64,000 bases of DNA from Diospyros lotus (Eukaryota > Streptophyta > Magnoliopsida > Ericales > Ebenaceae): contig NC_068349.1 of NCBI RefSeq assembly GCF_014633365.1, positions 32,812,753-32,876,752 of the forward strand, in the 5' to 3' direction. Positions 1 to 10,729 of the stretch are shown here, in pieces. The translations under genes and the position numbers were made by a program. The notes beneath the pieces were generated by a model. The model was not told where the DNA came from and searched no databases. It saw only the letters and a list, made by a program, of their open reading frames with translations. Within the stretch, counting starts at the first letter, position 1. Each line of letters opens with the position of its first letter.

Positions 1-180
1 TAACCAATAAGGAAACTAACTGCTGAGGAAACCTGTCTCCTAAGGAAACCTGTACATTTAGGAAACTAACTAAATAAAGGAAACATATCTATACATTAAA
101 CACCTATACATTAGGAAACTAGAAATTAGAATCCCTTAAATTAAGCAATCACATAACTCCATAATCCTTAGTAGTCAACA
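1..180 (-). repeat. copia-I 3' LTR, partial (cut by window edge)
   Basis: This segment matches the interrupted repeat at about 3016-3542: both share the rare phrase of repeated 'aggaaact' words followed by the same terminal stretch ending ttagtagtcaaca. Read on the minus strand it begins TGTTGACTAC, the usual TG start of a copia LTR, and is directly preceded by a short purine tract (agcagggagtg), as expected for a polypurine tract. It is therefore the 3' LTR of a minus-strand copia whose RT/RNase H remains lie at 1666-3010. Its left end lies outside the window. Confidence 0.75.
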
Positions 181-193
181 CTCCCTGCTTGTG

Positions 194-1660
194 TGTGGCG
201 ACCCCACTCTCGGAGATCCCGATACCAAGGAATCCGAGAGGAAGCGCCAGACAGATTTACAACCTCAAATAAATACATTCCCAAACTCTCTTGACTTTAA
301 TATAATGGAAGCAAACTACACAAATTCTTTTAGTAACAACATTAGGACCCAACCACCCATGATACATGAAAGGTGCAGTTAGGTTCAGTCTCACAAAACT
401 TGACAGCTTCTCCTCTGCATCTAAAAACAACAGCTTCCAAGTATCTTTTTTGTCAGGACTATGCCAACGACATTTGACTATGCAGGACCGATCAACAAAC
501 TTGGGCTAAATGGTCGACCGCCAAAGCAATCCTTCCACGAAACTGCATGCATGCAGGATCCAAAACAAAACACACACAACATGCCCCCCTACCCGCATGT
601 CCTTAACCCCAAAGTGGGTACAGCATCATTCCCATAAAAAGATAGGGTGAACCAAAACCCTATTTAGCTCTCAACTGGGATCTAATAAGTGTTCAAGAGG
701 AGACAACAAGATGCAGCATAATAGAGTGGGTATGACCAGTTTGTCTGAATACAAGGATTTCAAGCACAAATCTCATACCAGAAAGGAACCAATTGTCTGA
801 ACAGAAAGAAGGTATAAGAACTTGGTTTGAAGAAACAAAGTATAAGAACTTGCATCTGAAATGGAAAAGAGAAATAAGAACTTGCCTATGATTAGAGAAA
901 AGGTTGAGAACCTGCCTTTCCCAAAAGATTTCAAATCACTGTCACACACTTTGGAATTCTTTATTCGTAGCTTTCACAGTCTTCTCCCTTCTATTCCTCC
1001 TGTAAAGTCAAGGGCTTCTTCTTTCTAGACACTCCAATTCCAATCGCTGGCCTTCTCCTTATGAATTCCTCCAATTCATGCTGGCTTCGTTCTTATTTAT
1101 ACTCTGAATTCCTCTAATTGCAATCATAGCCTAACTTCAGCCTAATATTAATTCTTAGCCACAAAGCCTCTGAATTTACTCCCCCAAGACTCATCATTCT
1201 GCTCACAATTTCACTTGGCTGGAATTGCATTGCACATAGGAAATTCGAGGCTAGTGACAAACAATAGCAGAGGCAGCCCCAGCAACAGACACGTGGCGCC
1301 AGCAAAGCAGCAACATGGCCACCACGTGGAGCCCAAAACAGCGTCGTTTCAGCCTCCTCTGCTGGAATTAAATTCCATCATTTTCCACCAGCAACCCGTG
1401 CGTCCGCCTGCCCCGCATTTCGAACCCAGAACCTGCCCCCGTGCGCGACTGCCCAATGTGCAAGCCTCCTCACTTATATATGCGCGATCATTAAATTTAA
1501 GCTAATCCCGCTAACAGTTTCCAAAATCATACTTAGACCCCAAAATCTTCTGGAAAATCACAATCACCTCCCTCTTTAGAATTACATTAAATTCTAATTT
1601 CTTCCATAAACTCTCAAATCCACAAATATACAATAAATCATAAATAAACGGGTCGTTACA
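194..1660 (-). mobile_element. 1,467-bp solo-LTR-like element (TG...CA, 5-bp TSD)
   Basis: The element begins TGTGGCGACCCC and ends GGGTCGTTACA, so its termini are TG/CA and imperfectly inverted. The 5-bp duplication ttgtg flanks it at 189-193 and 1661-1665. Removing it rejoins the copia-I tail to its LTR. Read on the minus strand it starts TGTAACGACCCG, a common start of long LTRs of plant gypsy elements of the Tekay/Del type. A TATA-like catatataag lies on the minus strand near 1475. It contains no convincing reading frame; the short frames inside are not conserved domains. A solo LTR made by LTR-LTR recombination is the best explanation, and the family assignment is inference. Confidence 0.72.
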
Positions 1661-1665
1661 TTGTG

Positions 1666-3010
1666 AGTGGATACCTTTCATTCTCAACTAGCCAACAATC
1701 TCTAGAAACCTCAAAGTAGCTAATCCTTTGGTTAGGACATCAGTCAATTGGTTTCCCAATGCCATGCAAGGAATGGTGATGAGTTCAATGCCAATCTTTT
1801 CTTTGATGAAGTGCATGTCCACCTCTACATGCTTCATTCGATCATGTTGAACTAGGTTGTGTGTTATACTAATAACTAATTTATTATCACAATATAGTTT
1901 CATTGATCCGTTTCCTTCAATCATTAAATCCTTTAGGGTTATTCTAATCCACAGAAGTTCACAAACACCAAGTGCCATAGCACGAAATTCTGCTTTACAC
2001 TTGATCTATCCACAACATTCTATTTTTTGCTCCTCTAAGTAACCAAATTTCCTCCTATGAAAATGCAATAGCTCGTAGTTGACCTTCTGTCTATAAGGGA
2101 TCCTACATAGTCAACATCAATGTGTGCTTGTATTGTCAAGTCACCTCCCTTTTTGAACAAAATCCCTTTACCTAGAGTTGCCTTTAAGTATCATAGAATC
2201 CTCTTAATTGCTTGTAGATGCTCTTCCTTAGGATCATGCATGAATTGATTAACTACACTCACAGTATAAGCAATGTCCAATCTAGTGTGTGAGAGATAGA
2301 TCAATCTCTCTACTAACCTCTAATAGTGTCCTTTATCAACAATTGTTCCCTCCTTGCTTTCTTGGCCTACTCAATGACTTAGGTCAATAGGAGTGCTCAA
2401 AGGTTTGCACCCAAGAGTACCTGCTTCCTTAAGCAAATCAAGAATGTACTTTCGTTGGGATATAAATGTCCCTTGTTCGGAGTATGCCACTTCAATCCCA
2501 AGGAAGTAAGCCTACCAAGCTCTTTCATTTCAAACTCTCAAGCCAATTGTGTTCTCGATCTTATTTTTTCTTCTTCATCACTTTCAATAACTAGGATATC
2601 ATCCACGTATACCAATAAGATCATGATCCCTTACCAAAGTGTTTTACAAACAAAGTGTGGTCACCATAACTCTACTTGTAGCCAAACTTCATTGTAGCTT
2701 TAGTGAACCTCCCAAACCAAACTCTCGGTGATTGTTTTAGCTCATACAAGGCTTTCTTCAATTTGCAAACTTTAGTAGGGCCAAACTGTTAGTGGTTCCA
2801 TATACACCTCTTCTTCTAAATCCTTATGAAGAAATGCATTTTTTACGTCATATTGCTGAATTTCCCATTCAAATTGCTAAAGCTAAGAGAATTCTCATTG
2901 TGTTCATATTTGCCACTGGTGCAAAGGTCTCTTGATAATCTACCCCATAAGTTGGTAGAAAGGTCTTTTGACCCAATTTACATCTGTATTTAAAGGTAAA
3001 TCTTGAAACC
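1666..3010 (-). pseudogene. copia-I reverse transcriptase / RNase H remnant
   Basis: On the minus strand, fragments in several frames read as a Ty1/copia pol C-terminus. From the right come the RT entry motif (YGVDYQETFAPVA near 2900-2950), the DVNNAF-like region, and the YVDD-type region near 2590-2620 (plus strand atcatccacgtatacc). RNase H then follows, with the conserved C-terminal block (ADVLTKGL) in the 96-residue frame at 1688-1978. Gag, protease and integrase are missing: RT joins the 5' LTR almost directly at about 3011. Many stops and frame changes make it a dead copy. Confidence 0.8.
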
Positions 3011-3542
3011 TTCATAAGGAAACTAGAAGACTAACCAACAAGGAAACTAACTGCTAAGGAATCCTGTCTCCTAAGGAAACTAGTACATTTAGGAAATTGT
3101 CACATGCCAAGGGTAGCTATTGTAATTTTACTTTTTCTTGCTATTATAATTCTGTTATAGAATTCTCCAGTAGGTAGAGGCAGTTACAAATTATGTTGTA
3201 TTGCACATGGCTGCATGTGGAGGGCTATGAGGCTATACATAGAGCCACGGCCAGAGGATGGGAGTCAACGTTGAATTACATGAGTCTTTCCCCTGAATTC
3301 TTTTGCATTTTCTATCTCGTTCTCACTCTCTCTCTTGTTTTCTCTCTCTTTCTCTCTTCCAATTTCTCTTCCAGCAATTTCCATTAATTTCTAGAAACCT
3401 TATCTCCCTAACCCTTTGTCAGATCCAGTGATCTGACAGAAACTAACTAAGAAAGGAAACATATCTATACATTAGGAAACTAGAAATTAGAATCCCTTAA
3501 ATTAAGCAATCACAGTAACTCCATAATCTTTAGTAGTCAACA
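3011..3542 (-). repeat. copia-I 5' LTR, interrupted by a solo LTR
   Basis: The outer parts (about 3016-3097 and 3439-3542) align with 1-180 and end with the same tagtagtcaaca. Between them sits the 341-bp insertion at 3098-3438. The LTR abuts the RT remnant directly, so the primer site, gag and integrase have been lost by deletion. The right boundary at 3542 is clear; the left boundary, at the deletion joint, is approximate. Confidence 0.7.
3098..3438 (+). mobile_element. 341-bp solo LTR (gypsy type)
   Basis: It starts TGTCACATGCC and ends ATCTGACA. It is flanked by gaaat (3093-3097) and gaaac (3439-3443), a 5-bp target duplication with one mismatch. The site without the insertion is seen in the sister LTR at 1-180 (tttaggaaactaac), so this is a clean empty-site comparison. 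Its layout (TGTCAC start, CT-rich tail, TCTGACA end) resembles the gypsy LTRs elsewhere in the window, notably gypsy-F at 61470. There is no internal region, hence solo. Confidence 0.85.
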
Positions 3543-4484
3543 ATTTCTTTTCCAGATATAGCAATGAAGCAGCAAGAAAAGCTAATCTTGGAAACAAAAT
3601 CAGATGGCAAAATGCATAAGGAAAAGATATTACCTATCAAAAGGAATTTGTGTACTGAATTTTCAAGTAAAATGGCATGCATGTTACTGTCCACAAATTA
3701 CAAAGAAAAAGAACCTGTTGATTTGAGTCACAATTACAGAATTACCACAGCACATCATTCCATGCAAGATTTCAATAGCAGATTCCATATGAAACTCATT
3801 CCTTGATAAAAATTTAGGTCAACATTATCTTCTTTCCAACTATTTGGTATCAGCTACTACTACGGCTACCTATTATCAGTGCAGCCTTGTTTCCATTGTT
3901 TTCTGGTGATTTCACCATTTCATTCTTTTTGACAAATAGATTTAGACATAACTAAACAACAAGAATGGATCAATAGCATCACCATTATGAGAAAATTAAG
4001 CTATCCAAATTCAGCAAAAGAAATGGACCGTGAAGAATTTCAAAAAAAAGCTACTAATTGTACAAAGTAACCTACACAAGCAAAAAGACCATAAGGATTA
4101 AACAGGGGAAAATACAATTCCCAAGGCTGCTAAACTATTTGGAAACCACTCCTCCAAGAATACAAACTATACTCCAGGACTGTAACAATATTGAAGAATG
4201 AAGTGTATAATGGCCAAAAGTTGAAGGCAGCTCTTCTGTGAATTTTCTTTCCCAGAAAAAGTGGCAAAGTAATGCCAACAATGATACCTAACACTACAAA
4301 TACTGACAATTATTTTAGTTGCTACAGAATTAAATTGTCCTTCATTCCCACTATCTGATTAAAAGAGAAAATCAACTTTTTGAGTTATTTCATATTTCTC
4401 CCTCATTTAATAAAGATATCAAGTCTGGGAATATTATTTGGGGGAATACTATGCGCATAACAAGTATTCTCCCTCATATAAATC
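3543..4484. other. 942 bp between two elements; no gene seen
   Basis: AT-rich single-copy-looking sequence between copia-I and copia-Z. I found no coding region, tRNA or recognisable element; the 80-residue frame at 3564-3806 shows no motif. It may be intron or intergenic DNA, possibly of the host gene whose exons lie at 27277-27737, because copia-Z separates the two stretches. Near its right end is an inverted pair, gggaatact (4441 region) and agtattctccc (4465 region). Confidence 0.4.
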
Positions 4485-4756
4485 TGAAACAAGAGCTATT
4501 AGAGAATAAATTCTTCTCTTGTTTTTTCCATTGAACTGATCACGCTTATATATACAGGTTTGATAGCTATCTCCTAAGAACTCAAAGAAAAAACTATCTC
4601 ATATAATCAAGGAGATTCTTATTTTTTATCTTCTCCTAACAAACCTATCTTCTTATCTTCTCCTTTAACAAACCTAATCTTAGCCCCCAAAAATACAGGA
4701 AATACAAAAATATAGAAAATAAAGAGATAAATATATAGGCACATTGTAAATCTGCA
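4485..4756 (-). repeat. copia-Z 3' LTR
   Basis: This 272-bp repeat matches 25401-25670 throughout, for example the shared run of 'cttatcttctcc' words and the tail before taaatct. On the minus strand it starts TGCAGATTTAC and ends GTTTCA. The next bases outward on the minus strand's upstream side are the purine tract GGGGGAGTGT, split from the coding end by the insertion of gypsy-1. Confidence 0.88.
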
Positions 4757-4767
4757 ACACTCCCCCT

Positions 4768-5115
4768 TGTTATGGTAACTAGCTGATTAATATAAATAAA
4801 GGTGTAATTAGGCTTCTAGGAGGTTAATACCCGTTAAGCATAGCTCATGGAACGTTCCAGCATGCTGAGCCACGTGAAGTGCAACTGAGCGCAGGTTGTA
4901 GCCACTTGTAAGAGCACATGGGCACGGCACCAACTTCTTTTTGCGCCCAACTAGCTTGACCAGTATATATAACCGATCAAGAGTGCCTAAAGGGACATGT
5001 TAAATGAATTTGGAAATCAGTTTCTCTCTATTTCCTCTCTGAATTCTCTCTCTCCCTCCCAATTATCTCTCACTTTCTCGCTCAATTCCTCAAGACTACA
5101 TTGTCATATTTTGTA
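4768..5115 (+). repeat. gypsy-1 5' LTR, truncated at its 3' end
   Basis: It starts TGTTATGGTAAC and parallels 10730-11131 through the shared core (gttaatacccgttaagcat, then the TATA region with agtatatataac). Alignment ends after atattttgta at 5115, where the 3' LTR continues atcagaca. The last bases are replaced by a LINE tail, so the primer site is missing. Confidence 0.82.
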
Positions 5116-5322
5116 CAACAACATATCCAGCCTTTATCCCGCTATGTGGGGTCGACTACATGAATTCTATAGATTTTCATGTATTTCTGTTTTTTGCCAT
5201 ATCTTCATTTAGGCCCATACGCTTCATATCAAATTTTAATGTCTCACCCAAAATCTTCTTGGGTCTGCCTCTACCTTTTTTTTTTTTTACTAATTGTATC
5301 ATTTCATCAACTCTCTGTTAGG
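5116..5322 (-). mobile_element. 3' end of an RTE-type LINE (fragment)
   Basis: On the minus strand this reads as the well-known C-terminal end of plant RTE-clade LINE ORF2: a degraded stretch like RGRGRPKKT, then the MGLNEDM..NRN.WR-like segment, followed by the 3' untranslated signature that on the plus strand appears as atcccgctatgtggggtcg. A short CAA-repeat start (caacaaca at 5116) is the complement of the TTG-repeat tail typical of this clade. About 200 bp remain, truncated at the 5' side as expected for LINEs. Clade is from recall of the motif pattern; the fragment itself is clear. Confidence 0.7.
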
Positions 5323-6029
5323 AACCCACGATCGTGAAGAGCTTCGATTCTGCCTGATTTCAATCCGCAGAGACGCAAGCGCAATCTCCTCCAAGCCAGT
5401 CCACACGATCGATCCTTCCACAGATGCTTTGGTCGTGCTAGCAACCCTAAACGCCTTTAGAGAGAACAAAATTTTTCTTATCCTTTTCCAACTTCTTAAG
5501 CGGCATAGTTATAGAGTTCAAGAACCCTAATCACGCCATGAAAAACCCTAAAGACTTTGGGCCCGACCCTTAATCACATTGAGCCGACTTTTTCTTTTTA
5601 ATTGCGAAATGGGCTTGATCTAAGTGTGTGACCCCTTAGGTCCACCATTAGACTAGATGTAGGGCCAATTCTATTAGATTATGTTAAGGCCCAACTTCTT
5701 AGATTAATTAAACTCTTTAATTAAATTCATGAGCATCTTAATTAAACTCTTTAATTAATAGTTTTAGAATTAATCAAATTAATTCTAAAACCCTACATAT
5801 CATGGTTAACGTCTAGCAACATACCATGAACACCTAGCCAATGATGGAAAAACGCGGACCTTTTCAATTGAAATTACTGTCTAGTAAAATCATTTCATCA
5901 ATCTATGTCCCGATTGAATTTAGGGCATGGTTTTATGACGAAACCATAATAATTCAATAACTATGTATCCATTCCAAATTTATGACTTGATAGGTGAAAT
6001 CAAAACACCTTTTGATTTCCACCTCACCT
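5323..6029. repeat. Unclassified repeat debris between LTR and gag of gypsy-1
   Basis: This stretch starts tgttaggaacccacg at the LINE edge and is AT-rich with inverted attaatt/aattaat words near 5700-5790. No coding motif is visible in either strand; the small frames at 5294-5530 and 5963-6187 are not recognisable. Its position, with minus-strand gypsy leader sequence immediately to the right, suggests it is part of a truncated second LTR element inserted into gypsy-1, but no matching LTR pair was found. Confidence 0.4.
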
Positions 6030-6235
6030 TAGCCAAGGATTTCCTCAGTCATGAAATCATCAAAATACATAGGGCATCCTATTCTTTCTTCCACCGTTTC
6101 TACCCTTCCTTGCATCTTGGATACTGTCGTTGTCACCTATTGAAGTTGCATCTCCATTTGTCGCATCCTAGTACCATCCGCAATTGATTCGATCGTCTCA
6201 TACAGTTCGGCCAGGAGCTTGCTCTGATACCAATT
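6030..6235 (-). pseudogene. Minus-strand gypsy gag N-terminus and primer-binding site
   Basis: Plus-strand gctctgataccaa at about 6216-6231 is the complement of TTGGTATCAGAGC, the initiator-Met primer site used by plant LTR elements. Downstream on the minus strand the translation includes IADGTRMRQMEMQLQ, matching the gag start of the other gypsy elements here (MADSTRMKNMEA in D, MAKGTRMKQLENQ in F, MAEGTLMKQMEARL in C). It is the truncated 5' internal end of an opposing gypsy element. No matching LTR could be assigned. Confidence 0.6.
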
Positions 6236-6236
6236 T

Positions 6237-6290
6237 GTTAGATTAAAATGGTTTGGTCATGTGAGAAGAAGACCAAGAGAGGAGAGTTAT
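6237..6290 (+). mobile_element. Short LINE ORF2 scrap
   Basis: The plus-strand translation reads RLKWFGHVRRRPRE, closely resembling the conserved RLRWFGHVxRRP block near the ORF2 C-terminus of RTE-type plant LINEs. Only about 50 bp are recognisable and it abuts the primer-site-like sequence directly. With so short a match, chance similarity cannot be excluded. Confidence 0.4.
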
Positions 6291-6929
6291 GCCCCACAAG
6301 CCAATTATATTTTTATGTAATTGATCATACTTTACATTGGGATTCTTTATCTTCAATTGTTATTGCAAGGTATTATATTTTATTTGTCATTGATGGTTGT
6401 CATCATTATTTATTGCAATCCATACTTGACAAAGTCCATAGATGAAATAGGCTCATGGAATATGGTCGTGCATAGAGATGACGATCATGAAACATGTTCC
6501 TTATAATCCTTGATCTTAAATGTTCCTAGTCATAGAGTTATTTGAAATGGACACTAATAACTCGGATAGACTAGCACATATGATACATGCTCAATCAAGA
6601 GAATGTCTTGTTTCATGGACATTGGTCTGAGGACACTAGTGCGTATATGTGGGTGCTTATTATAAGAATAAGTACACTGAACTGACCCGCTACTGAATTC
6701 CTAATGGTTATTGTTTAATGTCGAATTGGAATTCTTGTATTGCAATTGTGCAAATTGATCCTTAGACTTCAGACATCATGGTAGTCTTATATTTGACTGG
6801 TTACGCTTTGGTGCTTTTTGGATTCTAATGGAGTCATTGACAAACTATCACTGGACGACATTATCACACATGAAGGCTTGTGAATGTCGAAATAGGATTC
6901 ATCACTTATCACACATGAAGGCTTGTGGA
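6291..6929. repeat. Unclassified repeat segment with a short direct duplication
   Basis: No gene is visible. A near-identical direct repeat of ttatcacacatgaaggcttg occurs twice, at about 6859 and 6905, 46 bp apart. The composition (gttcctagtcatagag, catggacattggtctga) resembles LTR-type non-coding DNA, but I cannot tie it to a partner copy here. The gypsy-1 gag leader resumes at about 6930. Confidence 0.4.
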
Positions 6930-8545
6930 TAGGAAGTTGGAGCTCTGGCCGATCGACTCAGGGGGGATATGCACTTGCAAATCCATGAGGAATTGTAAGA
7001 AGTTCGAGATCAAGGAAATTTGTTGCGGGATCAACTGCAACAATTTATGATGATGTTCGTGAATCAACCATAGGTGAGGATTTCCCCTGATTTTCCACCT
7101 AGAGAACAAACAGAGCCAATTCTACAGGGAATTGGTATCCAACACCGTAATGCGGGGGTAACTAAATCGGAAGAAGAGCCCACGATAGGTGATGAACCGG
7201 TAACAAAGAGGAGACGGGGATTTCCAGTACCTAAATTGGAACTTCTAGTCCTTGAAGGTATTAAACCACGATGGTGGTTGAGAAGATGTGAGAAATTGTT
7301 CGAAATTCACCAAGTACCGGAGAACCAGAGGGTGGCCCTGGCAATAGCATATCTTCTTGATGAAGGAGATGTGTGGTTCCAAGGCTGGTCCAGGGTAAGA
7401 GAGAACTATAATTGGGATGATTTCACAAGAGGCCTTAATGAAAGATTTGGGGAACGAGGCCGATTGGATGTAGTGCAGGAGTTTAATCACTTGAGGTAGA
7501 AAGGTTCAGTAACGGACTATCAAGCGAAGTTCGAGAAACTCAAGTTCTTGATGCTTAATCGGAACCTCGGCCTCACCGAAGATTATTTCGTATCGAGCTT
7601 CATAGGAGGACTAAACAATGAGGCACGATCAGCAATACAGGTGCTCCGACCAAGGATAGTCTCAGAAGCAACAGAAGGGGCCTATCTACAGGAAATGACG
7701 TTTGACGCCTTGCTGAAGAAACAGAAGGGGCAGATTAAAGGAGTGCAAGGAAGGATGATATGCCAAGGTGGAAGGCCAATGGGGGGAGAGACAATGAGAA
7801 CGGGGCCTAACATCAGGTATCTCGTATTACTTGCACCCCCTTTGAATACGCAGAGCAAAGACAAGGTGATAGAACAAAGAAGGCTGGCGAGACTATGTTT
7901 CAAGTGTGGTGAAAAGTACACACCGAGGCATCAATGTAGAAAACAACTTTTGTTGTTGGATGGAGAAGAAGAAGGGGACGAAACGGAAGAATTGGCAGTG
8001 ATGAAAGAAGAGGAGGAAGAAGGCAGTGGAGCCATATCACTACATGCCATTAAAGGGGTGGCTAATAGCAAAATTATTAAGATGGAAGGGAAGGTGCAAG
8101 ATAGTTGCCTCATGGTATTAATCGACAGTGGGAGCACCCACAGTTTCCTCGATGAATCCACGACTAAAAGGATGGGGTGCCCAACGGCTAGATCCCAACC
8201 ATCATCAGTCACGGTAGCTAATGGGGACAAAGTGAACAGCAAATCAGCTTGCATGGGATTTTGCTGGAAGATACACGGGGAAGAATTCCAGGCTGATCTC
8301 AGACTCAAGTTGGGGGGGTTGTCATATTGTGTTGGGGGTGGATTGGATGCGAGAGGTGAGTCCCATTAGTTTTGACTTCAATAATATGGAAGTAACGCTG
8401 GAAAGGAAAGGGAAGAGAGTGGTTCTACAAGGCCACATGGAGGTAGAGGCAAGCAAAATGATGAGGGGCAAGAAGTTGCAAAGGATGTTCAAACAGAAAT
8501 GGGCACAAGTGGCTCATTTATTTTCCATTGAAGCCAATGATTAAC
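6930..8545 (+). pseudogene. gypsy-1 gag and protease
   Basis: The gag capsid region spans two frames (7074-7499 and 7548 onward) separated by one in-frame TAG at 7498, where relatives have CAG (HLRQKGSV). The order is a PRISPDFPPRE-like linker, the capsid block ending in an R-rich tail, a zinc knuckle CFKCGEKYTPRHQC (C-x2-C-x4-H-x4-C form, about 7895-7937), an acidic linker, then aspartic protease with LIDSGSTHSFLDE (about 8120-8155). A frameshift in a G run near 8313-8320 moves the protease end into the frame at 8329-8544 (LGVDWMREVSP). Structural and processing proteins of the particle; not functional as it stands. Confidence 0.85.
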
Positions 8546-8574
8546 AAGAGGAGAATTCTCAAACAGAAAGTTCA

Positions 8575-9267
8575 GAATCACCCTGACAGGTACACGAACT
8601 GACCCTTTTAGATTCATTGCTGAATGAATATCAAGATCTCTTCATAGAACCTAAGGCATTACCTCCTAAACGTTCACTAAACCACACTATACCTCTCATA
8701 CCCCAGGCTGAACCTATTAACATCCATTCTTACTAGTACCCACCTAAACTCAAATAAAAAAGAAATGTTAGACCAATCCATTGTTCGCCCGAGACAGCCC
8801 TTCCGCTTCCCATGTCCTATTACTATTAAGGATAAATTTTCTATCCCAATCATTGATGACCTACTCGATGAACTTAAACATGCAACCATATTTACCAAAT
8901 TGGACTTAAGGGTAGGATACCATCAAATTTGAGTTAATCCGAAGGACATCTTCAAGATAGCCTTCAGGGCACATCATGGGCATTTTGAGTTTACAGTCAT
9001 GCCATTTGGCCTCACAAATGTCCTAGCTACATTCCAAGCCCTCATAAACCAAATTTTTAAACCCCTTAGAAAATTTGTGCTGTTTTTTTTTTTTTTTTTT
9101 TTTTTGATGACATACTAGTCTATAGCCCTTCTTTTGATCAACACCTTATCCACCTTAGAGCTACATTTGAGATCTTGCGATTCAATCAGCTATGTATCAA
9201 GTGGTTAAAATGTGCCTTTGCACAACCATAGGTAGAATACCTTGGGCATGTTATTTCAGGGACTAGC
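8575..9267 (+). pseudogene. gypsy-1 reverse transcriptase, heavily damaged
   Basis: Recognisable RT blocks in shifting frames: a [16 protein letters not shown] segment near 8895-8930, a [16 protein letters not shown] segment near 8995-9050, and the catalytic region FDDILVYS near 9100-9125. Just before the catalytic aspartates is a run of 23 T residues (about 9083-9105) where gypsy-C has only a short stretch encoding VFF, so the catalytic site is disrupted by homopolymer expansion. Stops occur throughout. Confidence 0.8.
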
Positions 9268-10017
9268 GTGGGAACTGACCCAAAGAAGATAGAAGTTGTT
9301 ATGGCTTCGCCCAAGCTTGCTAATATCCGGGCATTAAGGGGTTTCTTAGGGCTTACTGGTTACTACCGAAAATTTATGAAGAACTATGGCACCATAAGTA
9401 AGCCTTTGACAGAAATGCTGAAGAAAAATGGATTCAAATGGAACCCCAAGGCAAAAGAAGCCTTCGACCAGTTAAAACCAGCCCTGGGTAATGTGCCTAC
9501 ATTGGGCCTTCCTGACTTTGATAAGCCCTTCACTTTGGAAATAGATGCGAGCAATACCGACATAGGAGCAGTACTGACTCAAGAGGGAAGACCTTTGGCA
9601 TTTCTTAGCCAAACTTTAGCTCCAAGACATCAAGGCCTTAGCATCTACGAGAAGGAACTGATGGCAGTACTAATGGTTGTGGAGAGGTGGTGCCACTACC
9701 TAGAAGGGGGAATGTTTGTAATCAAAACAGACCATGAGAGCTTAAAATTCATCCTACAACAGAGGCTACACAACCAAGTACAGAAGAAAGGTATGTCTAA
9801 ACTAATGGGCTTAGACTATGTGATCCAATTCAGGAAAGGGAAGGAGAATGTTGCAGTAGATGCTTTATCTCACTGCCATAAGGAAGGAATGACTACAACC
9901 ATCTCTACAATGGCACCCGATTGGCTTCAAGAAATTACTGACGACTACCAAAAAGATGGATGGACCAAGGATCTGCTAGAACAGTTGACAATTAATGCTA
10001 CCAGCAAACTGGGGTAA
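9268..10017 (+). pseudogene. gypsy-1 RT C-terminus and RNase H
   Basis: A 249-residue open stretch. It begins with the connection region (LRGFLGLTGYYRKFMKNYG), followed by the RNase H domain: LEIDASNTDIGAVLTQEG, then FLSQTLAPRHQGLSIYEKE, and KTDHESLKFIL, ending with the VDALSH motif (normally VDALSRR; changed at this copy). RNase H degrades the RNA strand of the RNA-DNA hybrid during reverse transcription. The frame ends at 10017, where the sequence jumps to the integrase C-terminus. Confidence 0.86.
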
Positions 10018-10029
10018 TAAGATACAAAG

Positions 10030-10718
10030 GCAGAATGGTAATAAGATACACAATTCAATCAAAATGACACCTTTCGAGGCCCTTTATGGTTACAAACCAG
10101 ATTGACTTCCTGCCCTAGGAAGTCACACAACGGCCACAGTAGTTGAAGCTTATCTCCAACAGAGACAAGAAGTGTTATGAATGATAAAAGAAGAATCGGC
10201 CAAGGCAAGAAATCGGATGAAACAACAAGTAGATCGGAAGAGGAGTGAACGAGAATTCTCGGTGGGGGATGACATATACTTGAAGCTCAGCCAGCAACAT
10301 TACAAGGCATTACAAGGCATTGACCAAACAAACCATCTCGAAGTTGAACCCCAAGTTTTATGGTCCATTCAAGATTTTGGAGAAAATAGGAGCAGTGGCT
10401 TATCAGCTGGCGCTACCTAAAGAGGCAAGGATACACCCGGTCTTCCACGTCTCTCTTATAAAGAAAGTCGTGGGCAGACAAAGATCTACCCCAAAATTAC
10501 CTCCTATGGTGGGAGAAGTACCTCTAGACGTGGTACCAATTGCCATTGTGGATAGACGAGTTACACATCACAATGGTGTCTCTTTGATCCAGGTGTTGGT
10601 GCAATGGTCCTCCCTTCACTCCGACAACAACACTTGGGAGTACTTGCCCGAACTCCTTCAGCAATTTCCCAACGTGGCAAGCTTACTACATAATTCTTGC
10701 GGACAAGAAATATTTTAA
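10030..10718 (+). pseudogene. gypsy-1 integrase C-terminus and chromodomain
   Basis: After a deletion of the integrase core, the text resumes with MTPFEALYGYKPD (about 10063-10100), then a basic helix (KEESAKARNRMKQQVDRKR), the GDDIYLKL block, and a C-terminal module with HPVFHVSLIKK and LVQWSSLHSDNNTWEYLPELLQQFP. The last part is the chromodomain-like tail of plant chromoviruses, thought to guide integration to marked chromatin. The integrase zinc finger and catalytic DDE residues are absent, so this copy cannot integrate itself. A frameshift near 10320-10400 joins the two frames. Confidence 0.85.
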
Positions 10719-10729
10719 AGGGCCGGGAT

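Noticed and set aside
1114..1505. Overlapping frames around 1114-1505
   Set aside because: Inside the 1.47-kb solo-LTR-like element, with no motif and no matching protein in other elements.
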